A DNA stretch of 10,140 bases from JAHJQQ01 sp032907525 (GTDB lineage Bacteria; Pseudomonadota; Gammaproteobacteria; Thiohalobacterales; Thiohalobacteraceae), in the NCBI GenBank assembly GCA_032907525.1, contig JAJJPM010000169.1, positions 1 to 10,140 of the forward strand. The letters are read 5' to 3'. This document shows, one piece after another, positions 1 to 5,307 of this stretch; position 1 is the first letter of the stretch; every line of letters begins with the position of its first letter. The notes beneath the pieces were generated by a model. The model saw nothing but the letters and a program-made list of their open reading frames with translations. It searched no databases and was not told the origin of the DNA. The translations under genes and the position numbers were made by a program.

Positions 1-6
1 CACGAC

Positions 7-453
7 ATGCTGAGAATCCTTGCACGCTGTGACAGCGCGGAGCGCCCGCGCGCCTCGCTGACACTGAGCTTCGACGACCGCCAGCGCAGCCGCCTGCGCA
101 CACATCTGGACTCCGGCGAGGAGGCGGGCCTGTTCCTGGAGCGCGGCCTGATCCTGCGCGGCGGTGACGTGCTCGCCGCCGAGAACGGCCTGCTCATCGA
201 GGTGCGCGCCGCGCCGGAGCCCGTGTCCACGGTGATATGCGCCGATGCGGTGCAGCTGGCGCGTGCGGCCTATCACCTGGGCAACCGCCATGTCGCGCTG
301 CAGGTCGGCGACGGCTGGGTGCGCTACCGCCACGACCATGTGCTCGACGCGATGGTGCGCGGGTTGGGCCTGGAAGTGATCCGCGAGTCCGCGCCGTTCG
401 AGCCCGAGGGTGGCGCCTATGGTGGTCATGCGCACCGGCACGCGCATGACTGA
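7..453 (+). CDS. ureE: Urease accessory protein UreE (nickel metallochaperone)
   Basis: UreE is a cytoplasmic nickel chaperone that hands Ni(II) to the UreF/UreG/UreD complex during maturation of urease. The 148-residue product has the usual two parts: an N-terminal peptide-binding-like domain (about 1-72, with GLFLERGLILRGGDVL at 41-56) and a metal-binding domain. YHLGNRH at 89-95 carries the conserved dimer-interface histidine (H95), and RHDHVLDAM near 108-116 supplies H109 and H111; these match His96, His110 and His112 of the Klebsiella protein from memory. PFEPEGGAY follows near the C terminus. The tail is only modestly histidine-rich (GGHAHRHAHD), much shorter than in Klebsiella, so nickel storage capacity is probably limited. 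The Met at position 7 aligns with the usual UreE start. The end overlaps ureF by 8 bases, which suggests translational coupling. The rest of the urease operon should lie just upstream. Confidence 0.95.
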   Translation: MLRILARCDSAERPRASLTLSFDDRQRSRLRTHLDSGEEAGLFLERGLILRGGDVLAAENGLLIEVRAAPEPVSTVICADAVQLARAAYHLGNRHVALQVGDGWVRYRHDHVLDAMVRGLGLEVIRESAPFEPEGGAYGGHAHRHAHD

Positions 454-1123
454 GGACGGCGGCGCGCTGCTGCGCCTCCTGCAACTGGTGAGTCCCGCGC
501 TGCCGGTCGGCGCGTATGCGTATTCGCAGGGCCTGGAGCCGGCGGTCGCGGCCGGCTGGGTGCGCGACGAGGACTCGCTGCGCGACTGGCTGTTCGGCGT
601 GCTGGAGCACAGCCTGTGCCGGATCGATCTGCCGGTGCTGGGACGGCTGCAGCACGCCTGGCAGGACGGCGACGGCGCCGCGGTGGAGCGCTGGGCCGCA
701 GAGCTGATGGCGATGCGCGAGAGCGCCGAGCTGCAGGCCGAGGATCGCCATCTCGGTCTGGCCCTGGCCCGGCTGCTGGCGGGGCTGGACGTCGCCGAGG
801 CCCGCGCCTGGCTGGCGCACCCCGATGTCGGCTGGCCGGTGATGTTCGCGCTGGCCGCAGCGCGCTGGGCGATCCCGCCCGTGCAGGCGCAATACGGCTA
901 TCTGTGGGCCTGGTGCGAAAACCAGATCGCCGCGGCGATCAAGCTGATGCCGATCGGGCAGACCGCCGGCCAGCGCCTGCTGAGCGAGTGTGCGCAGCGC
1001 CTGCCCGCGCTGCTGGAGCGTTATGCCGGGCTGCCGGATGCGGAGATCGGCCAGGTGTCGCCCGGCCTGGCCATCGCCAGCGCGCAGCACGAGACGCAGT
1101 ACACGCGGCTGTTCCGGTCGTGA
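446..1123 (+). CDS. ureF: Urease accessory protein UreF
   Basis: UreF is part of the cytoplasmic UreD-UreF-UreG complex that docks on apo-urease. It is thought to gate UreG GTPase activity and help pass nickel and CO2 to the active site. The 225-residue product starts in the family style, with LLRLLQLVSPALPVGAYAYS (8-27) followed by QGLE. It carries the conserved GQTAGQRLL segment and ends with HETQYTRLFRS, a typical UreF C terminus. The open frame extends upstream to Met codons at 410 and 428. I chose 446 because MTEDGGALLRLL matches normal UreF N termini and the longer forms add residues the family lacks. No strong Shine-Dalgarno sequence precedes 446, so translation is probably coupled to ureE, whose stop codon (451-453) lies 3 to 5 bases past this start codon. 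Confidence 0.94.
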   Translation: MTEDGGALLRLLQLVSPALPVGAYAYSQGLEPAVAAGWVRDEDSLRDWLFGVLEHSLCRIDLPVLGRLQHAWQDGDGAAVERWAAELMAMRESAELQAEDRHLGLALARLLAGLDVAEARAWLAHPDVGWPVMFALAAARWAIPPVQAQYGYLWAWCENQIAAAIKLMPIGQTAGQRLLSECAQRLPALLERYAGLPDAEIGQVSPGLAIASAQHETQYTRLFRS

Positions 1124-1135
1124 GTGTGTTTTTGT

Positions 1136-1153
1136 GAACCGCCAAGGCGCCAA
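1136..1153 (+). repeat. Possible fragment of a dispersed intergenic repeat
   Basis: The short ureF-ureG gap is less GC-rich than its neighbours and contains GAACCGCCAAGGCGCCAA. This resembles, from memory, a motif family of the 'accgccaaggcgccaag' kind that recurs between genes in many environmental bacteria. Only one copy is present here, so its repeat nature cannot be shown from this window. An imperfect dyad (AACCGC at 1137-1142 and GCGGTT at 1167-1172) surrounds the later part of the gap. Confidence 0.25.
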
Positions 1154-1211
1154 ACAATTCTTGTGAGCGGTTAAACAATAGTTAGTCGAGCAGTTACGGA
1201 GATAATCGATC

Positions 1212-1838
1212 ATGAGTGCATTACCTGAAATGCAATCCAGGCCCGCGCTGCGCGTCGGTGTCGGCGGTCCGGTGGGTTCCGGCAAGACCGCGTTGGTGGA
1301 CACGCTGTGCAAGCGCATGCGCGAGCGCTATCAACTGGCGGTGGTGACCAACGACATCTACACCCAGGAGGATGCCCGGTTCCTGATCCGCAGCCAGGCG
1401 TTGGAGCCGGAGCGCATCATCGGTGTGGAGACCGGCGGCTGCCCGCATACCGCCATCCGCGAAGACGCCTCGATGAACCTCACCGCCGTGGCCGAACTGC
1501 AGCAGCGCTGGCCCGGACTCGAGCTGATCTTCGTGGAGAGCGGCGGCGACAACCTCAGCGCGACCTTCAGTCCGGAGCTGTCCGACCTCACCATCTACGT
1601 CATCGACGTCGCCGCCGGCGAGAAGATACCGCGCAAGGGTGGCCCGGGCATCACCCGTTCCGACCTGCTGGTGATCAACAAGACGGATCTCGCGCCGCTG
1701 GTCGGCGCATCGCTGGAGGTGATGCGCGAGGACACCGAGCGCATGCGCGGCGGACGGCCCTGGGTATTCTCGAATCTGAAGACCGGCGCGGGCGTGGACG
1801 ACATCGTCGCCTTCATCGTTCGGCAGGGCATGCTGTAG
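1212..1838 (+). CDS. ureG: Urease accessory GTPase UreG
   Basis: UreG is a SIMIBI-class GTPase. Its GTP- and nickel-dependent dimer takes nickel from UreE and delivers it through UreF/UreD to apo-urease. All hallmarks are present in the 208-residue product: P-loop GGPVGSGKT (18-26), VVTNDIYTQEDA (44-55), the metal-binding CPH motif (77-79) inside GVETGGCPHTAIREDAS, ESGGDNLSATFSPEL (109-123), and NKTD (156-159) for guanine specificity. The length is normal. It lacks the long histidine-rich N terminus seen in some UreG proteins, so nickel buffering must come from UreE or elsewhere. A GGAG at 1198-1201 sits 10 bases before the ATG. Unlike ureE and ureF, which overlap, it is set off from ureF by 88 bases. 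It is probably still in the same transcription unit, as no terminator or clear promoter is visible in that gap. It is the last ure gene here. Confidence 0.97.
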   Translation: MSALPEMQSRPALRVGVGGPVGSGKTALVDTLCKRMRERYQLAVVTNDIYTQEDARFLIRSQALEPERIIGVETGGCPHTAIREDASMNLTAVAELQQRWPGLELIFVESGGDNLSATFSPELSDLTIYVIDVAAGEKIPRKGGPGITRSDLLVINKTDLAPLVGASLEVMREDTERMRGGRPWVFSNLKTGAGVDDIVAFIVRQGML

Positions 1839-2070
1839 TCCCGGTCCGTTACCAAACGCCGCCGCCCGGCCGCTGCCGCCGGTCGCGGCGGTTCCCCGCG
1901 CCGATTCCGGCGACACATCGCACGCCCCGGGTGTTCGGAGCGCGGTAGCGGCATCATCGCGCGCCCGCCGCGATCCGCGACCGTCGATCACGCAACGGTT
2001 CATCCCTTCTTCAGTGCATCGCTGCGATCCGTTGCACGTTTACGCCTCGAGAAATTCCCCGCCTGACTGT

Positions 2071-2085
2071 GCACAACCGTTGTGC
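2071..2085. promoter_or_regulatory. Candidate NtrC (NRI) enhancer site
   Basis: GCACAACCGTTGTGC is a perfect inverted repeat with 7-base arms around one central base. It fits the NtrC pattern GCAC-N7-GTGC known from the glnA enhancers of enteric bacteria. Its centre lies about 140 bases upstream of the predicted start of the sigma-54 promoter at 2194-2209, a usual distance for an enhancer acting by DNA looping. Only one strong site is seen; a weaker partner may exist at 2139-2154. NtrC identity is inferred. Confidence 0.55.
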
Positions 2086-2193
2086 GCTTTCGTGCGCAGC
2101 GTGCGCCCGCATGCACTAACACGAATCACGGGGAAAATGCGCAGTTTTGGCGAATCTTCATCAAGTGCATGTTTATGTTCGCATTGAGTGACA

Positions 2194-2209
2194 TGGCACA
2201 GCTGTTGCT
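2194..2209 (+). promoter_or_regulatory. Sigma-54 (RpoN) promoter for the outer-membrane protein/fmdAB unit
   Basis: TGGCACAGCTGTTGCT matches the -24/-12 consensus TGGCAC-N5-TTGCW at every defined position, with exactly 10 bases between the GG (2195-2196) and GC (2207-2208) pairs. Transcription should start near 2220, about 108 bases before the ATG at 2328. The upstream NtrC-type dyad supports activation under nitrogen limitation. This promoter also argues against using the upstream in-frame Met codons as the start of the downstream gene, because most of them lie before the transcription start. Confidence 0.8.
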
Positions 2210-2327
2210 CAAGCCCTCCTCACGGATACATGGAGTCGCGTGTGTTCAGGAGTCGGCGGTTGCGAACAGGAGATGCCGTTCGACCGCTTTGCATCAACGT
2301 CGAAATCTACTTTGGGGGAATTTATTG

Positions 2328-3101
2328 ATGAATGCGAATTCGCTTCGCGTCGCCGGATTCATGCCGCTGACACTGGCGCTGGCCATGGGCGCACTGTCTC
2401 CTCTGGCTGCGCACGCCGAGATGTCGGGCAACATCGGTGCGTATTCCAAATACGTCCTGCGCGGCATCACCAACAATGCCGAGAGCGACACCACGGCCAT
2501 CCAGGGCGGCCTGGACTACAGCCACGAGAGCGGTTTCTACGTCGGCTACTGGGGTTCGAGTCTCGACTATGTCTACTCGGCAAGTGGCGGCGCCACCAGC
2601 GGCAACGGCTTCGAGAACGACTTCTACGGCGGCTGGAACGGCTCCACCGGCGACTTCAGCTACGGCCTGGGGCTGGTGAAGTACTACTACATCGATGTGG
2701 ACGACTCCGATCTGTCCGAGCTCTACGGCAGCGTCGGCTATGGCCCCGTCAGTCTCGGCTTCAAGTACCTCCTGGAGGATGGCGTCTGGGGCAATCAGGG
2801 CGACACCTATCTGACCCTGGATTACTCCACCGAACTGCCCAAGGGCTTCACCCTGGCCGCCTCGCTCGGCTACTACCTGTACGAGGACGACGACAACTCC
2901 GAGATGTGCGGCGGCGTGTCGGGCTGCGGCATCACGACCGAGGACAACGCCTTCCGGCACTTCAACGTGTCGCTGTCGCACCCCATCGGCAACACCGGTG
3001 CCGACATGAGCCTGACCTATGTCGTCGGCGGCAAGGATCGCACCGGCACCGATCAGGAGGATACCGCGGTGCTGGGGATCAGCTACGGCTTCGATATCTG
3101 A
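2328..3101 (+). CDS. Predicted outer-membrane beta-barrel protein, TIGR02001/Gcw_chp family
   Basis: The 257-residue product opens with a Sec signal peptide, with a predicted cut after AHA at residue 30. The mature part is a glycine- and aromatic-rich alternating pattern typical of a small beta barrel. Near its N terminus, YSKYVLRGITNNAESDTTAIQGGLDYSHESGFYVGYWGSSLDY matches the hallmark of the proteobacterial family TIGR02001 (Gcw_chp), whose function is unsettled. A strongly acidic loop (YEDDDNSE) leads into C194 and C200, which could form a small disulfide loop. The start is chosen at 2328 because GGGGGAA (2314-2320) lies 7 bases upstream and the signal peptide begins there; an in-frame extension to 2082 has neither. 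Its own sigma-54 promoter and the following fmdAB and urt genes suggest a porin-like entry route for small amides or urea, comparable in role to FmdC of Methylophilus methylotrophus. That substrate assignment is inference. Confidence 0.82.
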   Translation: MNANSLRVAGFMPLTLALAMGALSPLAAHAEMSGNIGAYSKYVLRGITNNAESDTTAIQGGLDYSHESGFYVGYWGSSLDYVYSASGGATSGNGFENDFYGGWNGSTGDFSYGLGLVKYYYIDVDDSDLSELYGSVGYGPVSLGFKYLLEDGVWGNQGDTYLTLDYSTELPKGFTLAASLGYYLYEDDDNSEMCGGVSGCGITTEDNAFRHFNVSLSHPIGNTGADMSLTYVVGGKDRTGTDQEDTAVLGISYGFDI

Positions 3102-3143
3102 TCCGAACCCCGTTGTAAGCGCTGCTGCGAGCGTGTGAGGAAT

Positions 3144-3180
3144 CCCGCGGGGGCCGGCCGGCAAACCCGGTCCCCGCGGG
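3144..3180 (+). terminator. Strong GC hairpin downstream of the outer-membrane protein gene
   Basis: Positions 3144-3157 pair with 3167-3180 to give a 14-pair stem containing one G-U pair and a 9-base loop; the outer nine pairs are CCCGCGGGG with CCCCGCGGG. No T-run follows on either strand, so it is not a classical rho-independent terminator. It more likely protects the 3' end of the outer-membrane protein message or causes partial termination before fmdA, letting the porin-like protein be made in excess. Confidence 0.45.
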
Positions 3181-3198
3181 GGAACTCCGATCGCATAT

Positions 3199-3214
3199 CG
3201 AATCACCGAATCAC
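3199..3214 (+). repeat. Tandem 8-base repeat upstream of fmdA
   Basis: CGAATCAC occurs twice in exact tandem, 26 bases before the fmdA start codon. It is too short to assign a role; slippage duplication or a small regulator half-site pair are both possible. Confidence 0.3.
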
Positions 3215-3240
3215 ACTGCATTCTTGTCTGGAGAATTGCC

Positions 3241-4467
3241 ATGCCCGAAACACTGATCAGAGTCGATCTCAGCAAATCGCCGGAGGAGCAGTCCGATGTG
3301 CTGCACAACCGCTGGCATCCGGATATCCCGTTGGTGGCGATGGTCAAGCCGGGGGACGAGTTCCGGGTGGAGTGCATCGACTGGACCGGCGGGCAGATCG
3401 GCAACGACGACAATGCCAACGATATCCGCGATGTCGACCTCACCAAGGTCCACTATCTGAGCGGGCCGATCGGCGTCGAGGGCGCCGAGCCGGGCGATCT
3501 GCTGGTCGTCGACATTCTCGACGTCGGCACGCTGGCCGAATGCCGATGGAGCTTCACCGGACTGTTCGCTAAAGAGAACGGCGGCGGCTTTCTCACCGAA
3601 CATTTTCCCGAGGCACGCAAGGCCTGCTGGGATTTCAGCGGCATCTACGCCAGTTCGCGCCACATCCCCAAGGTGAGCTTCGCAGGCATCATGCATCCGG
3701 GCCTGATCGGCTGTCTGCCGTCGAAGGAGCTGCTCGCGGAATGGAACAAACGCGAGGCCACGCTGGTCGCGTCCGATCCGGACCGCGTGCCGCCGCTGGC
3801 CGCGCTGCCGTATGCGCCGACCGCCCTGATGGGGCGGATGAAGGGCGCGGCCGCCGAGGCCGCGGCCAAAGAGGCCGCGCGCACGGTGCCTCCGCGCGAG
3901 CACGGTGGCAACTGCGACATCAAGGATCTCACCAAGGGTTCGCGCGTGTACTTCCCCGTCTACGTGAAGGGCGCCGGCCTGTCGATGGGCGACATCCACT
4001 TCTCACAGGGCGACGGCGAGATCACCTTCTGCGGCGCGATCGAGATGGCCGGGTACCTGGACATCCGCGTGAATCTGATCAAGGGCGGCGTGAAGAAGTA
4101 CGGCGTCACCAATCCGATCTTCAAACCCAGTCCTCTGAGTCCCAGGTACGACGACTACCTGATCTTCGAAGGCATTTCGGTCGACGAGGACGGCAAGCAG
4201 TACTACCTCGACGCCCATGTCGCCTACCGTCGCGCCTGCCTGAACGCCATCGAATACCTGAAGAAGTTCGGCTACAGCGGCGAACAGGCGTACGCCATCC
4301 TGGGCACTGCGCCGGTGCAGGGGCATATCAGCGGCATCGTCGACATACCCAACGCCTGTGCCACGCTGTGGATTCCGACCGGCATCTTCGATTTCGACAT
4401 CCGGCCGAACGCCGACGGCCCGGTGGTGTCGGTGCCGGGCGGGACGGGGCTGGCGGTGACGAAGTGA
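3241..4467 (+). CDS. fmdA: Formamidase, acetamidase/formamidase family
   Basis: FmdA hydrolyses formamide to formate and ammonia in the cytoplasm (EC 3.5.1.49); related enzymes also act on other short amides. The 408-residue product matches the length of the Methylophilus methylotrophus enzyme and keeps family landmarks: DWTGGQI (47-53), a segment around HPGLIGCLP (152-160), HGGNCDIKDL (221-230), GDIHFSQGDGE (250-260) with acidic and histidine residues typical of the active-site region, and a C-terminal block containing QGHISGIVDIPNACATLWIPTGIFDFDI. GGAG at 3230-3233 is 7 bases before the ATG. It follows the outer-membrane protein gene by 139 bases that contain a strong hairpin and no clear promoter, so it probably depends on the upstream sigma-54 promoter. 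It precedes fmdB by 62 bases. In this setting it adds formamide as a second ammonia source next to urea. Acetamidase activity cannot be excluded from sequence alone. Confidence 0.92.
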   Translation: MPETLIRVDLSKSPEEQSDVLHNRWHPDIPLVAMVKPGDEFRVECIDWTGGQIGNDDNANDIRDVDLTKVHYLSGPIGVEGAEPGDLLVVDILDVGTLAECRWSFTGLFAKENGGGFLTEHFPEARKACWDFSGIYASSRHIPKVSFAGIMHPGLIGCLPSKELLAEWNKREATLVASDPDRVPPLAALPYAPTALMGRMKGAAAEAAAKEAARTVPPREHGGNCDIKDLTKGSRVYFPVYVKGAGLSMGDIHFSQGDGEITFCGAIEMAGYLDIRVNLIKGGVKKYGVTNPIFKPSPLSPRYDDYLIFEGISVDEDGKQYYLDAHVAYRRACLNAIEYLKKFGYSGEQAYAILGTAPVQGHISGIVDIPNACATLWIPTGIFDFDIRPNADGPVVSVPGGTGLAVTK

Positions 4468-4476
4468 TGTGAATGA

Positions 4477-4514
4477 TGTAAATGGGGACAGACTTAAGTC
4501 TGTCCCCATTTACA
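4477..4514. repeat. Perfect 38-bp palindrome, REP-like element, between fmdA and fmdB
   Basis: The left arm TGTAAATGGGGACAGACTT (4477-4495) is followed directly by its exact reverse complement (4496-4514), giving 19 uninterrupted pairs with no spacer. It begins 10 bases after the fmdA stop codon and ends just before the fmdB ribosome-binding site (GAGGA, 4516-4520). The core AAATGGGGACAGAC is, from memory, a recurrent intergenic motif in gamma- and other proteobacteria, often found near REP-associated (Y1/RAYT) transposase genes. No transposase is present here, so it is best viewed as a non-autonomous insertion. In RNA it would form a very stable hairpin, without a T-tract. Confidence 0.8.
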
Positions 4515-4529
4515 CGAGGAAATTCGACC

Positions 4530-4853
4530 ATGCCGATGTACGACTACCATTGTGAAGCCTGCGGCGACTTCAGCGCATTACGGCCGTTGAGCGAGTACCG
4601 CGAACCCATGCGCTGTCCGGATTGCGGTACGGTCGCGACGCGCGTCATCAGCGCGCCGAACCTGGCGGTCATGTCCGCCGCCAACCGCACGGCCTGGGAG
4701 CGCAACGAGCGCAGCGCCCACGAGCCGCGCCGCGGCAGCTGCTCGAGCGGCACCTGCGGCCACAGTCACCATCATGCCAGGCCGGCCGCCACCGCAGCCG
4801 CACCCCTCAAGAAGCCCGCCACGCAGACCCGGCCCTGGATGCTGGGCCACTGA
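4530..4853 (+). CDS. fmdB: FmdB-family zinc-ribbon protein
   Basis: FmdB proteins are small zinc-ribbon proteins, named from the Methylophilus methylotrophus formamidase locus where the product was proposed to act as a regulator; biochemical proof is thin. The 107-residue product has the N-terminal ribbon MPMYDYHCEACG...RCPDCG, with zinc ligands C8, C11, C29 and C32, then the family block NLAVMSAANRTAWERNERSAHEPR (about 44-67). A second possible metal site follows: CSSGTC with GHSHHH (C71, C76, H78, H80-82). The alanine- and proline-rich tail ends in RPWMLGH. The start at 4530 has GAGGA (4516-4520) 9 bases upstream and gives the canonical MPxYDYxC opening. The in-frame extension to 4482 would translate part of the palindromic repeat and is rejected. 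It is downstream of fmdA and probably cotranscribed. Regulation of the amide or urt genes is a family-level proposal, not shown here. Confidence 0.9.
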   Translation: MPMYDYHCEACGDFSALRPLSEYREPMRCPDCGTVATRVISAPNLAVMSAANRTAWERNERSAHEPRRGSCSSGTCGHSHHHARPAATAAAPLKKPATQTRPWMLGH

Positions 4854-4866
4854 TCCTCCGTCGACA

Positions 4867-4893
4867 AACCTGCGGGCGTCCTGTCCGCAGGTT
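4867..4893 (+). terminator. Probable terminator after fmdB
   Basis: An 11-pair stem (4867-4877 with 4883-4893, one G-U pair) closes a 5-base loop, GTCCT. The core is AACCTGCGG with CCGCAGGTT. The 3' arm ends in TT and is followed by CCTT, a poor but T-containing tail. It begins 13 bases after the fmdB stop, the expected place to end the outer-membrane protein/fmdAB transcript before the separately promoted urt operon. Confidence 0.5.
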
Positions 4894-5078
4894 CCTTCAA
4901 TCATCCTCCATAGTCCGCAGGGCGCACCGGCACAGCGTGTCGCGCCGGATGGCTTGCGGTCGTCACCTGTGCCGCGGAAGACATCCGGTGCACGACGGCC
5001 TGCGGACTGACGTGCCCGACATTCCACGGATGGCGTATGCGCGGGAATGCCCCAATACGATCCCGGCGGGCGCATTCG

Positions 5079-5095
5079 TGCACCAATACGTAGCA
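5079..5095. promoter_or_regulatory. Possible NtrC-type site upstream of urtA (distal)
   Basis: TGCACCAATACGTAGCA has a perfect left half (TGCACC) and a degenerate right half (GTAGCA against GGTGCA) with the expected 5-base spacer. Its centre is about 230 bases upstream of the predicted transcription start, within enhancer range. A weak match in GC-rich DNA that contains many similar half-sites. Confidence 0.33.
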
Positions 5096-5244
5096 GATAT
5101 CCCGGTGCTGCACAGCGCCCGGCCGGATGCCGCCGTGCACCGTCGTCGAACGCGCGCCGCGACACGATGGTGCGACTTCGCGCGCTGCCGAGGCTTTTTC
5201 CAGGATTCGTGCCGTGTTCGGTCTCGCGCGCACGCGCCCGTTCC

Positions 5245-5259
5245 GCACGCCAAGCGTGC
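5245..5259. promoter_or_regulatory. Possible NtrC-type site upstream of urtA (proximal)
   Basis: GCACGCCAAGCGTGC is an exact dyad with 6-base arms around CAA and fits GCAC-N7-GTGC. Its centre is about 66 bases before the predicted start, closer than most activating NtrC enhancers, so it may be a low-affinity or modulating site, or a chance GC-rich dyad. Confidence 0.38.
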
Positions 5260-5291
5260 ATTCGGACGATGTTCGATGATTCGTCGCGACG

Positions 5292-5307
5292 TGGCACAGC
5301 CGTTGCA
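5292..5307 (+). promoter_or_regulatory. Sigma-54 (RpoN) promoter for urtABCDE
   Basis: TGGCACAGCCGTTGCA matches TGGCAC-N5-TTGCW at all defined positions with exactly 10 bases between GG (5293-5294) and GC (5305-5306). It differs from the promoter at 2194-2209 by only two of 16 bases. Predicted start is near 5318, giving a leader of about 104 bases. It places urea uptake under RpoN and most likely NtrC control. Confidence 0.82.

Larger units (their letters stand above)
1839..2327. other. Regulatory intergenic region between ureG and the outer-membrane protein gene
   Basis: This 489-base stretch holds no convincing gene. Positions 1839-2040 are GC-rich; short inverted repeats occur there (for example CCGCC at 1876-1880 with GGCGG at 1887-1891, and GCAACGG at 1992-1998 with CCGTTGC at 2029-2035) but none is followed by a T-run, so the end of the ure transcript is not obvious. 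From about 2060 the sequence becomes promoter-like: an NtrC-type dyad (2071-2085), a weak second candidate (TGCGCAGTTTTGGCGA, 2139-2154), a weak IHF-like match (cATCAAgtgcATG, 2159-2171, with mismatches at the first base and in the TTR part) and a sigma-54 promoter (2194-2209). A dyad, bend site and promoter in that order is the normal layout for a nitrogen-regulated RpoN promoter. The IHF call alone is weak. Confidence 0.6.

Noticed and set aside
410..445. Longer start of ureF at 410 or 428
   Set aside because: Extra residues are not typical of UreF, and the overlap with ureE would be larger than the 8 bases given by the Met at 446.
1161..1184. A sigma-70 promoter for ureG (TTGTGA followed by an AT-richer stretch)
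   Set aside because: No -10 hexamer of acceptable quality occurs at proper spacing; AT richness alone is not enough.
194..1318. A 374-codon open frame on the minus strand across ureE/ureF
   Set aside because: It lies opposite well-recognised ure genes, has a composition skewed to Arg, Ala, Gln and His typical of antisense frames in GC-rich DNA, and has no recognisable domain.
1875..1891. A rho-independent terminator after ureG
   Set aside because: The stem is only five pairs and no T-run follows; other short dyads in the gap are equally weak.
2082..2327. In-frame N-terminal extension of the outer-membrane protein to a Met at 2082
   Set aside because: It would begin before the predicted sigma-54 start site, overlap the NtrC-type dyad, and bury the signal peptide. 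The Met at 2328 has a GGGGGAA site 7 bases upstream.
2322..3446. A 374-codon minus-strand frame covering the outer-membrane protein gene
   Set aside because: The + strand frame has a ribosome-binding site, signal peptide and family motif; the minus frame has none of these.
4482..4529. Longer start of fmdB at 4482
   Set aside because: The added residues are encoded by the palindromic repeat; the canonical FmdB start at 4530 has its own ribosome-binding site.
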